Part shown: piece after piece, positions 6,322 to 11,453 of the stretch
How positions within the stretch are numbered: the stretch's first letter is position 1
Layout: each line of letters begins with the position of its first letter
NCBI GenBank assembly: GCA_030646595.1
Contig: JAUSKS010000172.1
Location: 1 to 11,453 of the forward strand
Length of the DNA stretch: 11,453 nucleotides
Source of the DNA: Gallionellaceae bacterium
GTDB taxonomy: Bacteria > Pseudomonadota > Gammaproteobacteria > Burkholderiales > Gallionellaceae
Reading direction: 5' to 3'
The notes under the pieces: model-generated
Told to the model about the DNA's origin: nothing
Seen by the model: the letters and a program-made list of their open reading frames with translations, nothing else
Databases searched by the model: none
Position numbers and translations under genes: made by a program

Positions 6322-7746
6322 CTACCTAACATCCACCCTTCCAATCTGGATGTTGGAGCGATTCATTACTCTATCACTCCCCCTGACCATATAGAGATAG
6401 GTTCCAGACGGCACCAAAGTACCTGTGTTGTCTCGCCCATTCCACGTCAGGTAGCTTGCCGCACCACTGGATGGGCACGGCGTGTCGTTATACAAGGTGG
6501 TCACCATCACATTGGATGAGTTAAAAATTCTTGCTGCGACAGAGCAACTTGCCGAAAAATTATCTGCAAGCGTAAATTGAATTGTTGTCGTTTCATCAAA
6601 GCGGGTATTAATCAAACTTGGTGAGGCTGACACTCCGCTCAAAGTCGGAGCGAGAGTGTCGACGCCGCTATCGCCCAATACTGTGACATTGTTGCTGTAG
6701 CTGTTTGCCACATAGACATTATTGGTGGCCAGGTTGACTGCAATTCCGGCTGGTTGGACTCCCGCTGTGATCTTGGCAATACTGTTGGTGGCAGCGTCTA
6801 GCACCGTAATGGTGTTGGTGATGGCATCCCCTACATAGATCTTATTGGCTGTTGCGTTGATCGCCATATTGAAGGACATTTGACCTCCGATCAAAATTGT
6901 CGAAGTGGCGTTGGTACTGCCATCTATGACCGTGAGGGTATTGCTGGAGCTCTGCACATAAATTTTATTGGTAAGTGGATTGACTTCGATACTTCCTGGA
7001 GAAGTTCCAACCACGATTGTAGTAGTGCTGTTGGTGGCTCCATCTATCACCGTGACAGTATCGCTGCCAGCGTTTGCCACATATACCTTATTGCTGACCG
7101 GGTTGACTGCGATAGAGTATGGCCCGCTATCTGTCGTGATCTCAGTGGTGGTGTTGGTCGCTCCATCTATCACCGTGACGGTGCCACTGCTGTAGTTCGT
7201 CACATAAATCTGGTTGGTGACCGTATTAAGCGCGATGCCGCGCGGAAAAAATCCGCCTGTGATTGTGGTGGTAGAATTGGTGGCACCATCTATCACGGTG
7301 ATGGTGTTACTGAAAAAGTTTGTTACATAAATTTTATCGGTGACTGAGTTAACCGCGATGGCTTCCGGATAAGTTCCAACTGGGATCGTAGTCGTGCTGT
7401 GGGTGGTGCCATCTATCATGGTGACGGTATCACTGGAGGTTACTACATAAATTTTATTAGTAGCCGGGTTGACCGCGATGGCTCCTGGGCCGTTGTCTGT
7501 CATGACTGTACTTGTATTGTTGGTGAAACCATCTATCACCGTAACATTGGCGTTACCACTGTTCGCCACATATATCTGGTTGGTGACCGGATTGACTGCG
7601 ACCCGATATGGGTAGGTTCCAGTTGTCGGCACCATGGCAACTACGCTGTCCGCCCAAACTGGCGTTACGATGAGCAGCATAGTGGCTAGCAAAGTGAGAA
7701 ATGTCGGCAAGGTGTTCTTTACATTATTGCGCGTTGAGTAAGGCAT
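6322..7746 (-). CDS. Secreted YVTN-family beta-propeller protein with C-terminal FlgD-like Ig domain
   Basis: The 474-residue product starts at the ATG at 7746, which has GGAGG 11 nt upstream; the ATG at 7764 overlaps that site and is unlikely. Residues 1-32 form a Sec signal peptide with a hydrophobic LTLLATMLLIV core and a VWA/D cleavage site. Residues 45-361 hold eight repeats of about 41 residues with the pattern GIAVNPxTNKIYVAN...TVTVIDGATNSTTTI, the surface-layer/YVTN propeller signature. The eighth repeat lacks its last strand, which the segment just after the signal peptide (SVVAMV) could supply. Residues 362-474 end in WNGRDNTG and PSGTYLYMVRGSD, typical of FlgD-type Ig-like domains, and hold two cysteines (C401, C424) that may form a disulfide. 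No sortase, PEP-CTERM or autotransporter signal is visible. It is rich in Thr, Asn and Ser. The ligand or role is unknown; its neighbours give no clue. Confidence 0.9.
   Translation of the reverse strand: MPYSTRNNVKNTLPTFLTLLATMLLIVTPVWADSVVAMVPTTGTYPYRVAVNPVTNQIYVANSGNANVTVIDGFTNNTSTVMTDNGPGAIAVNPATNKIYVVTSSDTVTMIDGTTHSTTTIPVGTYPEAIAVNSVTDKIYVTNFFSNTITVIDGATNSTTTITGGFFPRGIALNTVTNQIYVTNYSSGTVTVIDGATNTTTEITTDSGPYSIAVNPVSNKVYVANAGSDTVTVIDGATNSTTTIVVGTSPGSIEVNPLTNKIYVQSSSNTLTVIDGSTNATSTILIGGQMSFNMAINATANKIYVGDAITNTITVLDAATNSIAKITAGVQPAGIAVNLATNNVYVANSYSNNVTVLGDSGVDTLAPTLSGVSASPSLINTRFDETTTIQFTLADNFSASCSVAARIFNSSNVMVTTLYNDTPCPSSGAASYLTWNGRDNTGTLVPSGTYLYMVRGSDRVMNRSNIQIGRVDVR
6664..7614 (-). repeat. 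Eight tandem ~123-bp coding repeats of the propeller
   Basis: The eight propeller units are visible at DNA level as imperfect direct repeats of 120-123 bp. Each plus-strand unit contains variants of CCATCTATCACCGTGAC followed by a GCCACATAAATTTTATT-like block. Units 3 to 5 are the most alike, which suggests fairly recent duplication or gene conversion. The unit 2 copy is one codon shorter and unit 7 the most divergent. The array is prone to copy-number change and to assembly collapse. Confidence 0.85.
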
Positions 7747-7848
7747 TTTATTGTTTTCCTCCATTAGAATATATGTACGACGACTTCATAAAATTTAGGT
7801 CAGCGGTTTTTTGTTAAGTAAGGAAAAACGAACTATTCTGGCGATGCA

Positions 7849-7883
7849 CTATAAGATGAATTTCTGGAATTGTAAACTTATAG
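7849..7883. repeat. AT-rich inverted repeat downstream of the amidotransferase gene
   Basis: CTATAAG (7849-7855) and CTTATAG (7877-7883) are perfect inverted arms with a nested AATT pair in the 21-nt interior. It lies in the 158-nt gap (7747-7904) between the amidotransferase stop and the propeller gene start. No T-run follows on the minus strand within terminator distance, so it may be a weak terminator, an operator, or chance. No small gene was seen in the gap. Confidence 0.3.
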
Positions 7884-7904
7884 AAGCGCCGATTTATTTA
7901 TGCA

Positions 7905-8615
7905 TTAGCTCATTATCAGTCCTGCAAGCCAATGCTGATAAAGCTGGTGGGCAACTGCATGCAGTCGCGGCAAATTGGCTGCGCTTTGTGCTTGTATGGT
8001 CGCAACAGATTGCACAGCAGGACTGCTGGCACTAGCAGTGATTTCATTGGCACCGGTGCGACACCATTTTTGTATCATCTCTTCGGTCATTTCCACATGG
8101 CATTGCAAGCCCAAGTGCTTACCCAGTGCAAAAGCCTGATTAGCGCAATAGGCACTGGTCAGTAAATGCACAGCTTGTGGCGGCACACTAAAGGTTTCGC
8201 CATGCCAGTGAAATGCTTCAAATGCGGTCATTTCGCCAAACCAGGTATGTGCCTCCGGATTATTCGATACCGTGGCCCTGCCCCAGCCAATTTCCTTAAC
8301 GGGATTAGGCCCTACTTTTCCACCCAGCGCCTTGGCCATTAATTGCCCACCTAGACAATGGCCCAGCACCGGAATGTCGTGCGCCACGGCACTGCGTATC
8401 AACGCCAGCACAGGTTCTATCCAGGGCAAGGGATCGTTGACACTCATCGGCCCGCCCATAAATACCAGACCGGCAAAATCAGTCACTTGTTGAGGGACGG
8501 CATCGCCGACATCTATACGTATGAGCTGCCACGGAATAGCCCGCTCATCCAGAAAATCCGCGAAATAGCCGGGGCCTTCCGTGTGGAAATGCCGAAAAAT
8601 GGCGATGGGTTTCAT
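7905..8615 (-). CDS. Class I glutamine amidotransferase (GMP synthase-like GATase1 domain protein)
   Basis: This is a stand-alone 236-residue type 1 glutamine amidotransferase that would release ammonia from glutamine. The nucleophile elbow LGHCLGGQ holds C87, and CHVEMT holds the His-Glu pair H173 and E175, giving a complete catalytic triad. VFMGGPMSVND near residue 51-61 is the conserved oxyanion-region loop of the GMP-synthase-like group. The synthetase half of GuaA is absent, so the acceptor substrate is unknown. The ATG at 8615 starts the conserved N-terminus (MKPIAIFRHF) but has no obvious Shine-Dalgarno sequence. The gene follows folE2 by 40 nt on the same strand, so both are probably cotranscribed; the gap holds a strong palindrome. 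Family assignment is firm, the biological reaction is not. Confidence 0.88.
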   Translation of the reverse strand: MKPIAIFRHFHTEGPGYFADFLDERAIPWQLIRIDVGDAVPQQVTDFAGLVFMGGPMSVNDPLPWIEPVLALIRSAVAHDIPVLGHCLGGQLMAKALGGKVGPNPVKEIGWGRATVSNNPEAHTWFGEMTAFEAFHWHGETFSVPPQAVHLLTSAYCANQAFALGKHLGLQCHVEMTEEMIQKWCRTGANEITASASSPAVQSVATIQAQSAANLPRLHAVAHQLYQHWLAGLIMS

Positions 8616-8635
8616 ATCGTTTTGAAACAGCGAAT

Positions 8636-8655
8636 GGGTGCGATGAATCGCACCC
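8636..8655. repeat. GGGTGCGAT palindrome between folE2 and the amidotransferase gene
   Basis: GGGTGCGAT (8636-8644) and ATCGCACCC (8647-8655) form a perfect 9-bp stem with a 2-nt gap. The folE2 stop codon TAG (8658-8656) directly adjoins it, and the wider string GTAGGGGTGCGAT on the minus strand resembles GTAGGGGCG-type palindromes that, from memory, are dispersed in many bacterial genomes. No T-run follows, so it is not an intrinsic terminator. It could stabilise the folE2 message or lower expression of the downstream gene. Confidence 0.75.
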
Positions 8656-9456
8656 CTACAGGGTTTTGTCTCTCTCTATCAGCGCATAGGCTGAATGGTT
8701 GTGTATGGATTCAAAATTTTCTGATTCCACCACATAGGCATCTACCCTTTCATCTGCGTTAAGCACAGCGGCAATATCGCGCACCATGTCTTCCACAAAT
8801 TTGGGATTGTCGTAGGCACGCTCGGTGACAAATTTTTCATCCGGTCGCTTGAGCAAACCATACAGTTCGCAAGACGCCTGCTCTTCGGCATAACGCACCA
8901 CCTCTTCTATCCATACTGCGCTATTGGTACGTACCGTGATGTTTACATGTGAACGCTGGTTGTGCGCGCCCCGTTCGGAAATTTTCTTGGAACAGGGACA
9001 CAGGCTGGTGACTGGAACCAGCACTTTCATGGTGAAACGGTATTGCCCTTTGTTAATTTCGCCGATGAATGTGACTTCATAATCCAACAGGCTTTGTACG
9101 CCCGATACCGGCGCGGCCTTGTTGATGAAGTAGGGAAAGCTCATCTCGATATGGCCAGACTCAGCTTCCAGCTTGGCCACCATTTCACGCAAAATACTCT
9201 CAAAGGACTCGACCGAAATCTCACGCCCATGCTGGTTGAGTATTTCGACAAAGCGCGACATATGCGTGCCTTTGAAGTTGTGCGGCAAATGCACATACAT
9301 ATTGAAGGTGGCGATCGTGTGCTGTACGCCCACGTTCTTATCCTTCACCTGTATCGGGTGACGTATGCTTTTGATGCCCACCCGGTCAATCGCCAAGTGG
9401 CGGGTATCGGCCATGTTTTGCACATCAGCAATCATGTTAAGTTCAGGAGAATTCAT
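8656..9456 (-). CDS. folE2: GTP cyclohydrolase IB (FolE2)
   Basis: This enzyme converts GTP to 7,8-dihydroneopterin triphosphate, the first step of folate (and queuosine-type) biosynthesis in the cytoplasm; it is the metal-promiscuous alternative to zinc-dependent FolE. The 266-residue product has the family N-terminal [11 protein letters not shown] segment and the SLCPCSK motif. C153, H165 and E207 have the same spacing as the metal ligands C147, H159 and E201 that I recall for the Neisseria gonorrhoeae enzyme. The start is the ATG at 9456, with GAGGG 5 nt upstream; a TTG at 9468 in frame overlaps that site. A strong -10 box lies 33 nt before the ATG. The C-terminal [10 protein letters not shown] is complete, and the stop codon borders a palindromic repeat. 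No other pterin gene is in view. Confidence 0.95.
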   Translation of the reverse strand: MNSPELNMIADVQNMADTRHLAIDRVGIKSIRHPIQVKDKNVGVQHTIATFNMYVHLPHNFKGTHMSRFVEILNQHGREISVESFESILREMVAKLEAESGHIEMSFPYFINKAAPVSGVQSLLDYEVTFIGEINKGQYRFTMKVLVPVTSLCPCSKKISERGAHNQRSHVNITVRTNSAVWIEEVVRYAEEQASCELYGLLKRPDEKFVTERAYDNPKFVEDMVRDIAAVLNADERVDAYVVESENFESIHNHSAYALIERDKTL

Positions 9457-9488
9457 AAGTGCCCTCAACTAGAGAATCAGGGAGGGTA

Positions 9489-9494
9489 ATTATA
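9489..9494 (-). promoter_or_regulatory. folE2: -10 box of the folE2 promoter
   Basis: A perfect TATAAT is present on the minus strand in the context GGGGGTATAATTACCC, so it is flanked by GGGTA/TACCC inverted arms. Transcription would begin near 9482 and leave a 25-30-nt leader. At 16-18 nt upstream there is only TTAATT-like sequence, so the -35 is weak, and the symmetric flank could be an operator. I could not match it to a Zur box. Confidence 0.55.
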
Positions 9495-9527
9495 CCCCCA
9501 TTGCCCAACTAAATTAATCAACTACTT

Positions 9528-9644
9528 TTACTCGCTTGCATCTTCACCTGCTAAGCCTAAGCCGAAGCGTATGCAGGCAAAAGTGAAAGCCATATACGCA
9601 TCATGCGAAAAACTGATAGTTGCCTGCAAGTTTTGTGTGTTCAT
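9528..9644 (-). CDS. Putative 38-residue small protein downstream of the catalase gene
   Basis: The frame starts at the ATG at 9644, 6 nt after AAGGAG, and ends at TAA (9530-9528). The first 15 nt of its translation signal, AAGGAGCGAATCATG, match the catalase signal AAGGAGAGCATCATG at 13 positions. The predicted peptide starts MNTQNLQATISFSHD, continues through a hydrophobic stretch (AYMAFTFACIRFGLGLAG) and ends GEDASE, so it could be membrane-associated or amphipathic. I do not recognise the family. It lies 47 nt past the catalase stop and 71 nt before the folE2 start, so it may be cotranscribed with the catalase. The same bases hold long inverted repeats, so a structured RNA is an alternative reading. 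Confidence 0.5.
   Translation of the reverse strand: MNTQNLQATISFSHDAYMAFTFACIRFGLGLAGEDASE
9572..9628 (-). other. Nested inverted repeats, possible structured RNA overlapping the small ORF
   Basis: TGCAGGCAA (9572-9580) and TTGCCTGCA (9620-9628) are perfect 9-bp arms. Between them lies CGCATCATGCG (9597-9607), a second 5-bp hairpin with a one-base centre. Together they would fold into a long stem with an internal hairpin in the transcript. This may be an RNA element, a site that controls the small ORF, or chance. Confidence 0.4.
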
Positions 9645-9662
9645 GATTCGCTCCTTAAAGTA

Positions 9663-9685
9663 GCTCCCCCCGCAAGGGAGGGAGC
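9663..9685 (-). terminator. Strong GC-rich stem-loop after the catalase gene
   Basis: On the minus strand GCTCCCTCC (9685-9677) pairs with GGGGGGAGC (9671-9663) over 9 bp, with one T-G wobble and a 5-nt loop. It starts 6 nt past the catalase stop. The following bases are TACTTTAAGG rather than a T-run, so termination would be inefficient, and the stem may instead protect the 3' end of the catalase message or separate it from the small ORF, whose ribosome binding site begins 5 nt later. Confidence 0.55.
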
Positions 9686-9691
9686 GGGTTG

Positions 9692-11155
9692 TTATTTCTT
9701 GCCTATAACTTCATCCATGGGGATACCCAAGCCTACTGCTACGCCATTGCCATATTCCTTATCAGCCTTATAAAAATGGCCGAGCTGGCGTATTTGAATA
9801 AAGCGTGGCACGCCTTGCATCGCACCGACCAGATTATTAACCAATTGCGATTTCTGGGCAGTGCTCATCAAGCGATACAGCGCACCCGCTTGCTGATAGT
9901 CATCATTGCCAATGCGATGGCTATAACGGTCGGCATCGCCGCTGATTTTTAATGGCGGCTCGCGGAAGCGCGCGTCATCGACCGGCCCGTTAAAACTATT
10001 AGGCTGGTAATTGACTGCACTGCCGCCATTACCATCAAAGCGCGTGGAGCCATCGCGATGATAGGTATTGATCGGACAACGCGGTTTGTTCACGTCCATC
10101 GCGGCATAGTTAATGCCGATGCGGTAGCGGTGCGCGTCAGGATAGGACAGCAAACGCGCCTGGAGCATCTTGTCCGGCGAAGCGCCTAGGCCGGGCGGCA
10201 TATTGCCCGGCTCAAACGCAGCCTGTTCCACTTCGGCAAAAAAGTTTTGTGGATTACGGTTCAGTTCCAACACGCCCACATCCTGGCACGGATAATCTTT
10301 ATGTGGCCATACCTTGGTCAAGTCAAAAGGATTAATAGCATAGGTTTCCGCATCCCGCTCCGGCATGATTTGCACTTGCACCAACCAGTGCGGAAAATCG
10401 CCCTGCGCGATGGCGTCATGCAAATCGCGCCGGTGATAATCCAGGTCACGTCCGGCGATTTCAGCAGCTTCTTCATTGCTCAGGTTCTTGATCCCCTGCA
10501 AGGTTTTGAAGTGCCACTTGACCCAATAGCGCTCGCCCTGGTCATTCCACAAACTGAAGGTATGGCTGCCGAAGCCGTGCATATGGCGCAAGGTAGCGGG
10601 AATACCACGGTCAGAAAACAAGGTGGTAATTTGATGCAAGGATTCCGGCGACAAACTCCAGAAATCCCATTGCATGGTGTTATCACGCATGCCGGTTTCA
10701 GGATGGCGTTTTTGCGAGTGGATGAAATCAGAAAACTTGAGTGCATCGCGCACAAAAAACACCGGTGTGTTGTTACCCACCAAATCCCAATTTCCTTCCT
10801 CGGTATAAAATTTCAGCGCAAAGCCACGCGGATCACGGGCAGTGTCAGCCGAACCCAATTCCCCAGCCACTGTAGAGAAACGAGCAAATACCTCGCAACT
10901 GTTACCCGCTTTGGCAAACAAACCGGCACGGGTATATTTGGCCAGATCGTGCGTAACCGTAAATTTGCCATATGCACCCGCTCCTTTGGCATGCACCACA
11001 CGTTCCGGCACCCGTTCGCGGTTGAAATGCGCCATTTTTTCCATCAGATGATGGTCCTGCATCAACACCGGACCGCGTGGCCCGGCAGTCAATGAATTTT
11101 GATTATCAGCTACCGGCACCCCAGCAGCAGTGGTCATAAAAGGACATTTGTCCAT
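9692..11155 (-). CDS. katA: Monofunctional haem catalase, small-subunit type
   Basis: This enzyme dismutates hydrogen peroxide to water and oxygen. The 487-residue length is that of clade 3 small-subunit catalases. [18 protein letters not shown] holds the distal histidine H55, [12 protein letters not shown] (126-137) the distal asparagine, and [14 protein letters not shown] the proximal haem-ligand tyrosine Y338 with R334. [10 protein letters not shown] and [18 protein letters not shown] are further conserved blocks. No signal peptide is visible, so it is cytoplasmic. The ATG at 11155 is chosen because AAGGAG lies 6 nt upstream and [15 protein letters not shown] is a usual N-terminus; the frame from 11185 includes the leader and is unsupported. 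The gene is preceded by a 150-nt leader/promoter region and a palindromic repeat, followed by a stem-loop and a small ORF. The symbol is by family convention; the subclass is probable. Confidence 0.96.
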   Translation of the reverse strand: MDKCPFMTTAAGVPVADNQNSLTAGPRGPVLMQDHHLMEKMAHFNRERVPERVVHAKGAGAYGKFTVTHDLAKYTRAGLFAKAGNSCEVFARFSTVAGELGSADTARDPRGFALKFYTEEGNWDLVGNNTPVFFVRDALKFSDFIHSQKRHPETGMRDNTMQWDFWSLSPESLHQITTLFSDRGIPATLRHMHGFGSHTFSLWNDQGERYWVKWHFKTLQGIKNLSNEEAAEIAGRDLDYHRRDLHDAIAQGDFPHWLVQVQIMPERDAETYAINPFDLTKVWPHKDYPCQDVGVLELNRNPQNFFAEVEQAAFEPGNMPPGLGASPDKMLQARLLSYPDAHRYRIGINYAAMDVNKPRCPINTYHRDGSTRFDGNGGSAVNYQPNSFNGPVDDARFREPPLKISGDADRYSHRIGNDDYQQAGALYRLMSTAQKSQLVNNLVGAMQGVPRFIQIRQLGHFYKADKEYGNGVAVGLGIPMDEVIGKK

Positions 11156-11180
11156 GATGCTCTCCTTGTTAATTAACCAG

Positions 11181-11197
11181 CACAACGCTGGGTTGTG
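11181..11197. promoter_or_regulatory. Hairpin in the catalase leader
   Basis: CACAAC (11181-11186) and GTTGTG (11192-11197) form a 6-bp stem around GCTGG. It would lie in the 5' untranslated region, 25 nt before the start codon and clear of the AAGGAG site. It may stabilise the message or be part of a regulator site; its role is not shown by sequence. Confidence 0.35.
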
Positions 11198-11217
11198 TGC
11201 ATTAAGCGCCTGATGCT

Positions 11218-11223
11218 ATTATC
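11218..11223 (-). promoter_or_regulatory. Candidate -10 box for the catalase gene
   Basis: GATAAT on the minus strand differs from TATAAT by one base and sits inside an interrupted inverted repeat, CTGAT...ATCAG, over 11210-11225. No good -35 is present, which would fit activator dependence, as with many catalases. A second candidate lies further upstream around 11250-11262 (TATTAT/TATAAT in either orientation). I cannot choose firmly between them. Confidence 0.35.
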
Positions 11224-11310
11224 AGTCCAATGAATTGTTTAGAATGTTATGATCTATAATATCAATCGTTACAGGATAGGGTTTTCAATTTACCCTGGGG
11301 AAAGAAATTG

Positions 11311-11442
11311 GCCACAGAGGACACAGAGTTCACAGAGAAAAGCACTGGGTTATTATTAATTAAAGCCTTCACCCCACAAGATAAACATGCCAAAAGGGGC
11401 GCGACCCCGCACCCTCTCTGTGTCCTCTGTGATCTCTGTGGC
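11311..11442. repeat. Palindromic CACAGAG element upstream of the catalase gene
   Basis: The left arm (11311-11337) consists of three 9-nt units, GCCACAGAG, GACACAGAG and TTCACAGAG. The right arm (11416-11442) is the inverse with the heptamer CACAGAG conserved in each unit and the two linker bases varying. The 78-nt interior (11338-11415) has no gene, but contains its own GGGG/CCCC hairpin near 11396-11408. The design matches the copy at 3006-3133, which has the same heptamer three times per arm and a 70-nt interior. It lies about 155 nt upstream of the catalase start, outside the likely core promoter. Confidence 0.9.
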
Positions 11443-11453
11443 TTGAACTGCGG

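Noticed and set aside
6328..6354. Inverted repeat AACATCCA/TGGATGTT at the end of the propeller gene, as a terminator
   Set aside because: It lies within the last codons and stop of the gene, has an 11-nt loop, and no T-run follows on the minus strand. It may be chance in a coding sequence.
7811..8035. Plus-strand frame of 74 codons overlapping the 3' end of the amidotransferase gene
   Set aside because: It starts at a TTG, overlaps a well-supported gene in antisense, and its product has no recognisable features.
9481..9500. Zur box at the folE2 promoter, since folE2 is zinc-responsive in some bacteria
   Set aside because: The symmetric GGGTA-TAAT-TACCC stretch does not match Zur operators that I know, so I describe only the -10 box.
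10247..11095. Plus-strand frame of 282 codons antisense to the catalase gene
   Set aside because: The minus-strand catalase has all family motifs over the same bases. The antisense frame is a by-product of codon bias.
11225..11265. OxyR-type binding site upstream of the catalase gene, starting at an ATAG on the minus strand
   Set aside because: Of the four spaced tetramers of the ATAG-n7-CTAT-n7-ATAG-n7-CTAT pattern, only the first matches well. The others (CATT, ATTC, TGAT) are poor, so I do not call it.

Overview
The window is a stretch of bacterial chromosome of roughly 50% GC, and every convincing gene lies on the minus strand, so transcription runs from high to low coordinates. The protein set fits a proteobacterium, most likely a betaproteobacterium of the Nitrosomonadales/Gallionellaceae kind: a fused-size AddB without a Walker A, a 7Fe ferredoxin of the Azotobacter FdI type, FolE2 and a clade-3-like catalase. 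That placement is an inference from protein style, not from a marker gene.

Layout from the right-hand (upstream) end: a palindromic CACAGAG repeat element (11311-11442); a catalase gene with its leader (9692-11155); a stem-loop and a 38-codon small ORF that overlaps an inverted repeat (9528-9685); a clear -10 box and folE2, a GTP cyclohydrolase IB (8656-9456); a short palindrome that supplies or abuts the folE2 stop codon; a class I glutamine amidotransferase (7905-8615); a secreted eight-repeat YVTN beta-propeller protein with a C-terminal FlgD-like Ig domain (6322-7746); then the cluster fdxA - addB - addA. fdxA is a 107-residue ferredoxin, addB (898 aa) the nuclease/inactive-helicase subunit, and addA (at least 998 aa, running off the left edge) the UvrD-type helicase-nuclease subunit. 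AddA and AddB together form the double-strand-break resection enzyme that replaces RecBCD.

The most unusual content is non-coding architecture laid over this otherwise ordinary gene set. (1) An 80-bp palindrome of GAGGATC heptamers is inserted in frame in addA and adds about 27 residues without breaking the protein. (2) A canonical intrinsic terminator (10-bp stem, 10-nt loop, U8) lies inside codons 6-17 of addB, just after fdxA, so addB translation and fdxA termination share the same bases. (3) Two related palindromes built from CACAGAG heptamers lie between addB and addA and upstream of the catalase. (4) A GGGTGCGAT palindrome sits directly after folE2. (5) A small ORF with a strong ribosome binding site, or alternatively a structured RNA, follows the catalase. 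No tRNA, rRNA, CRISPR array, insertion sequence or phage gene was seen.
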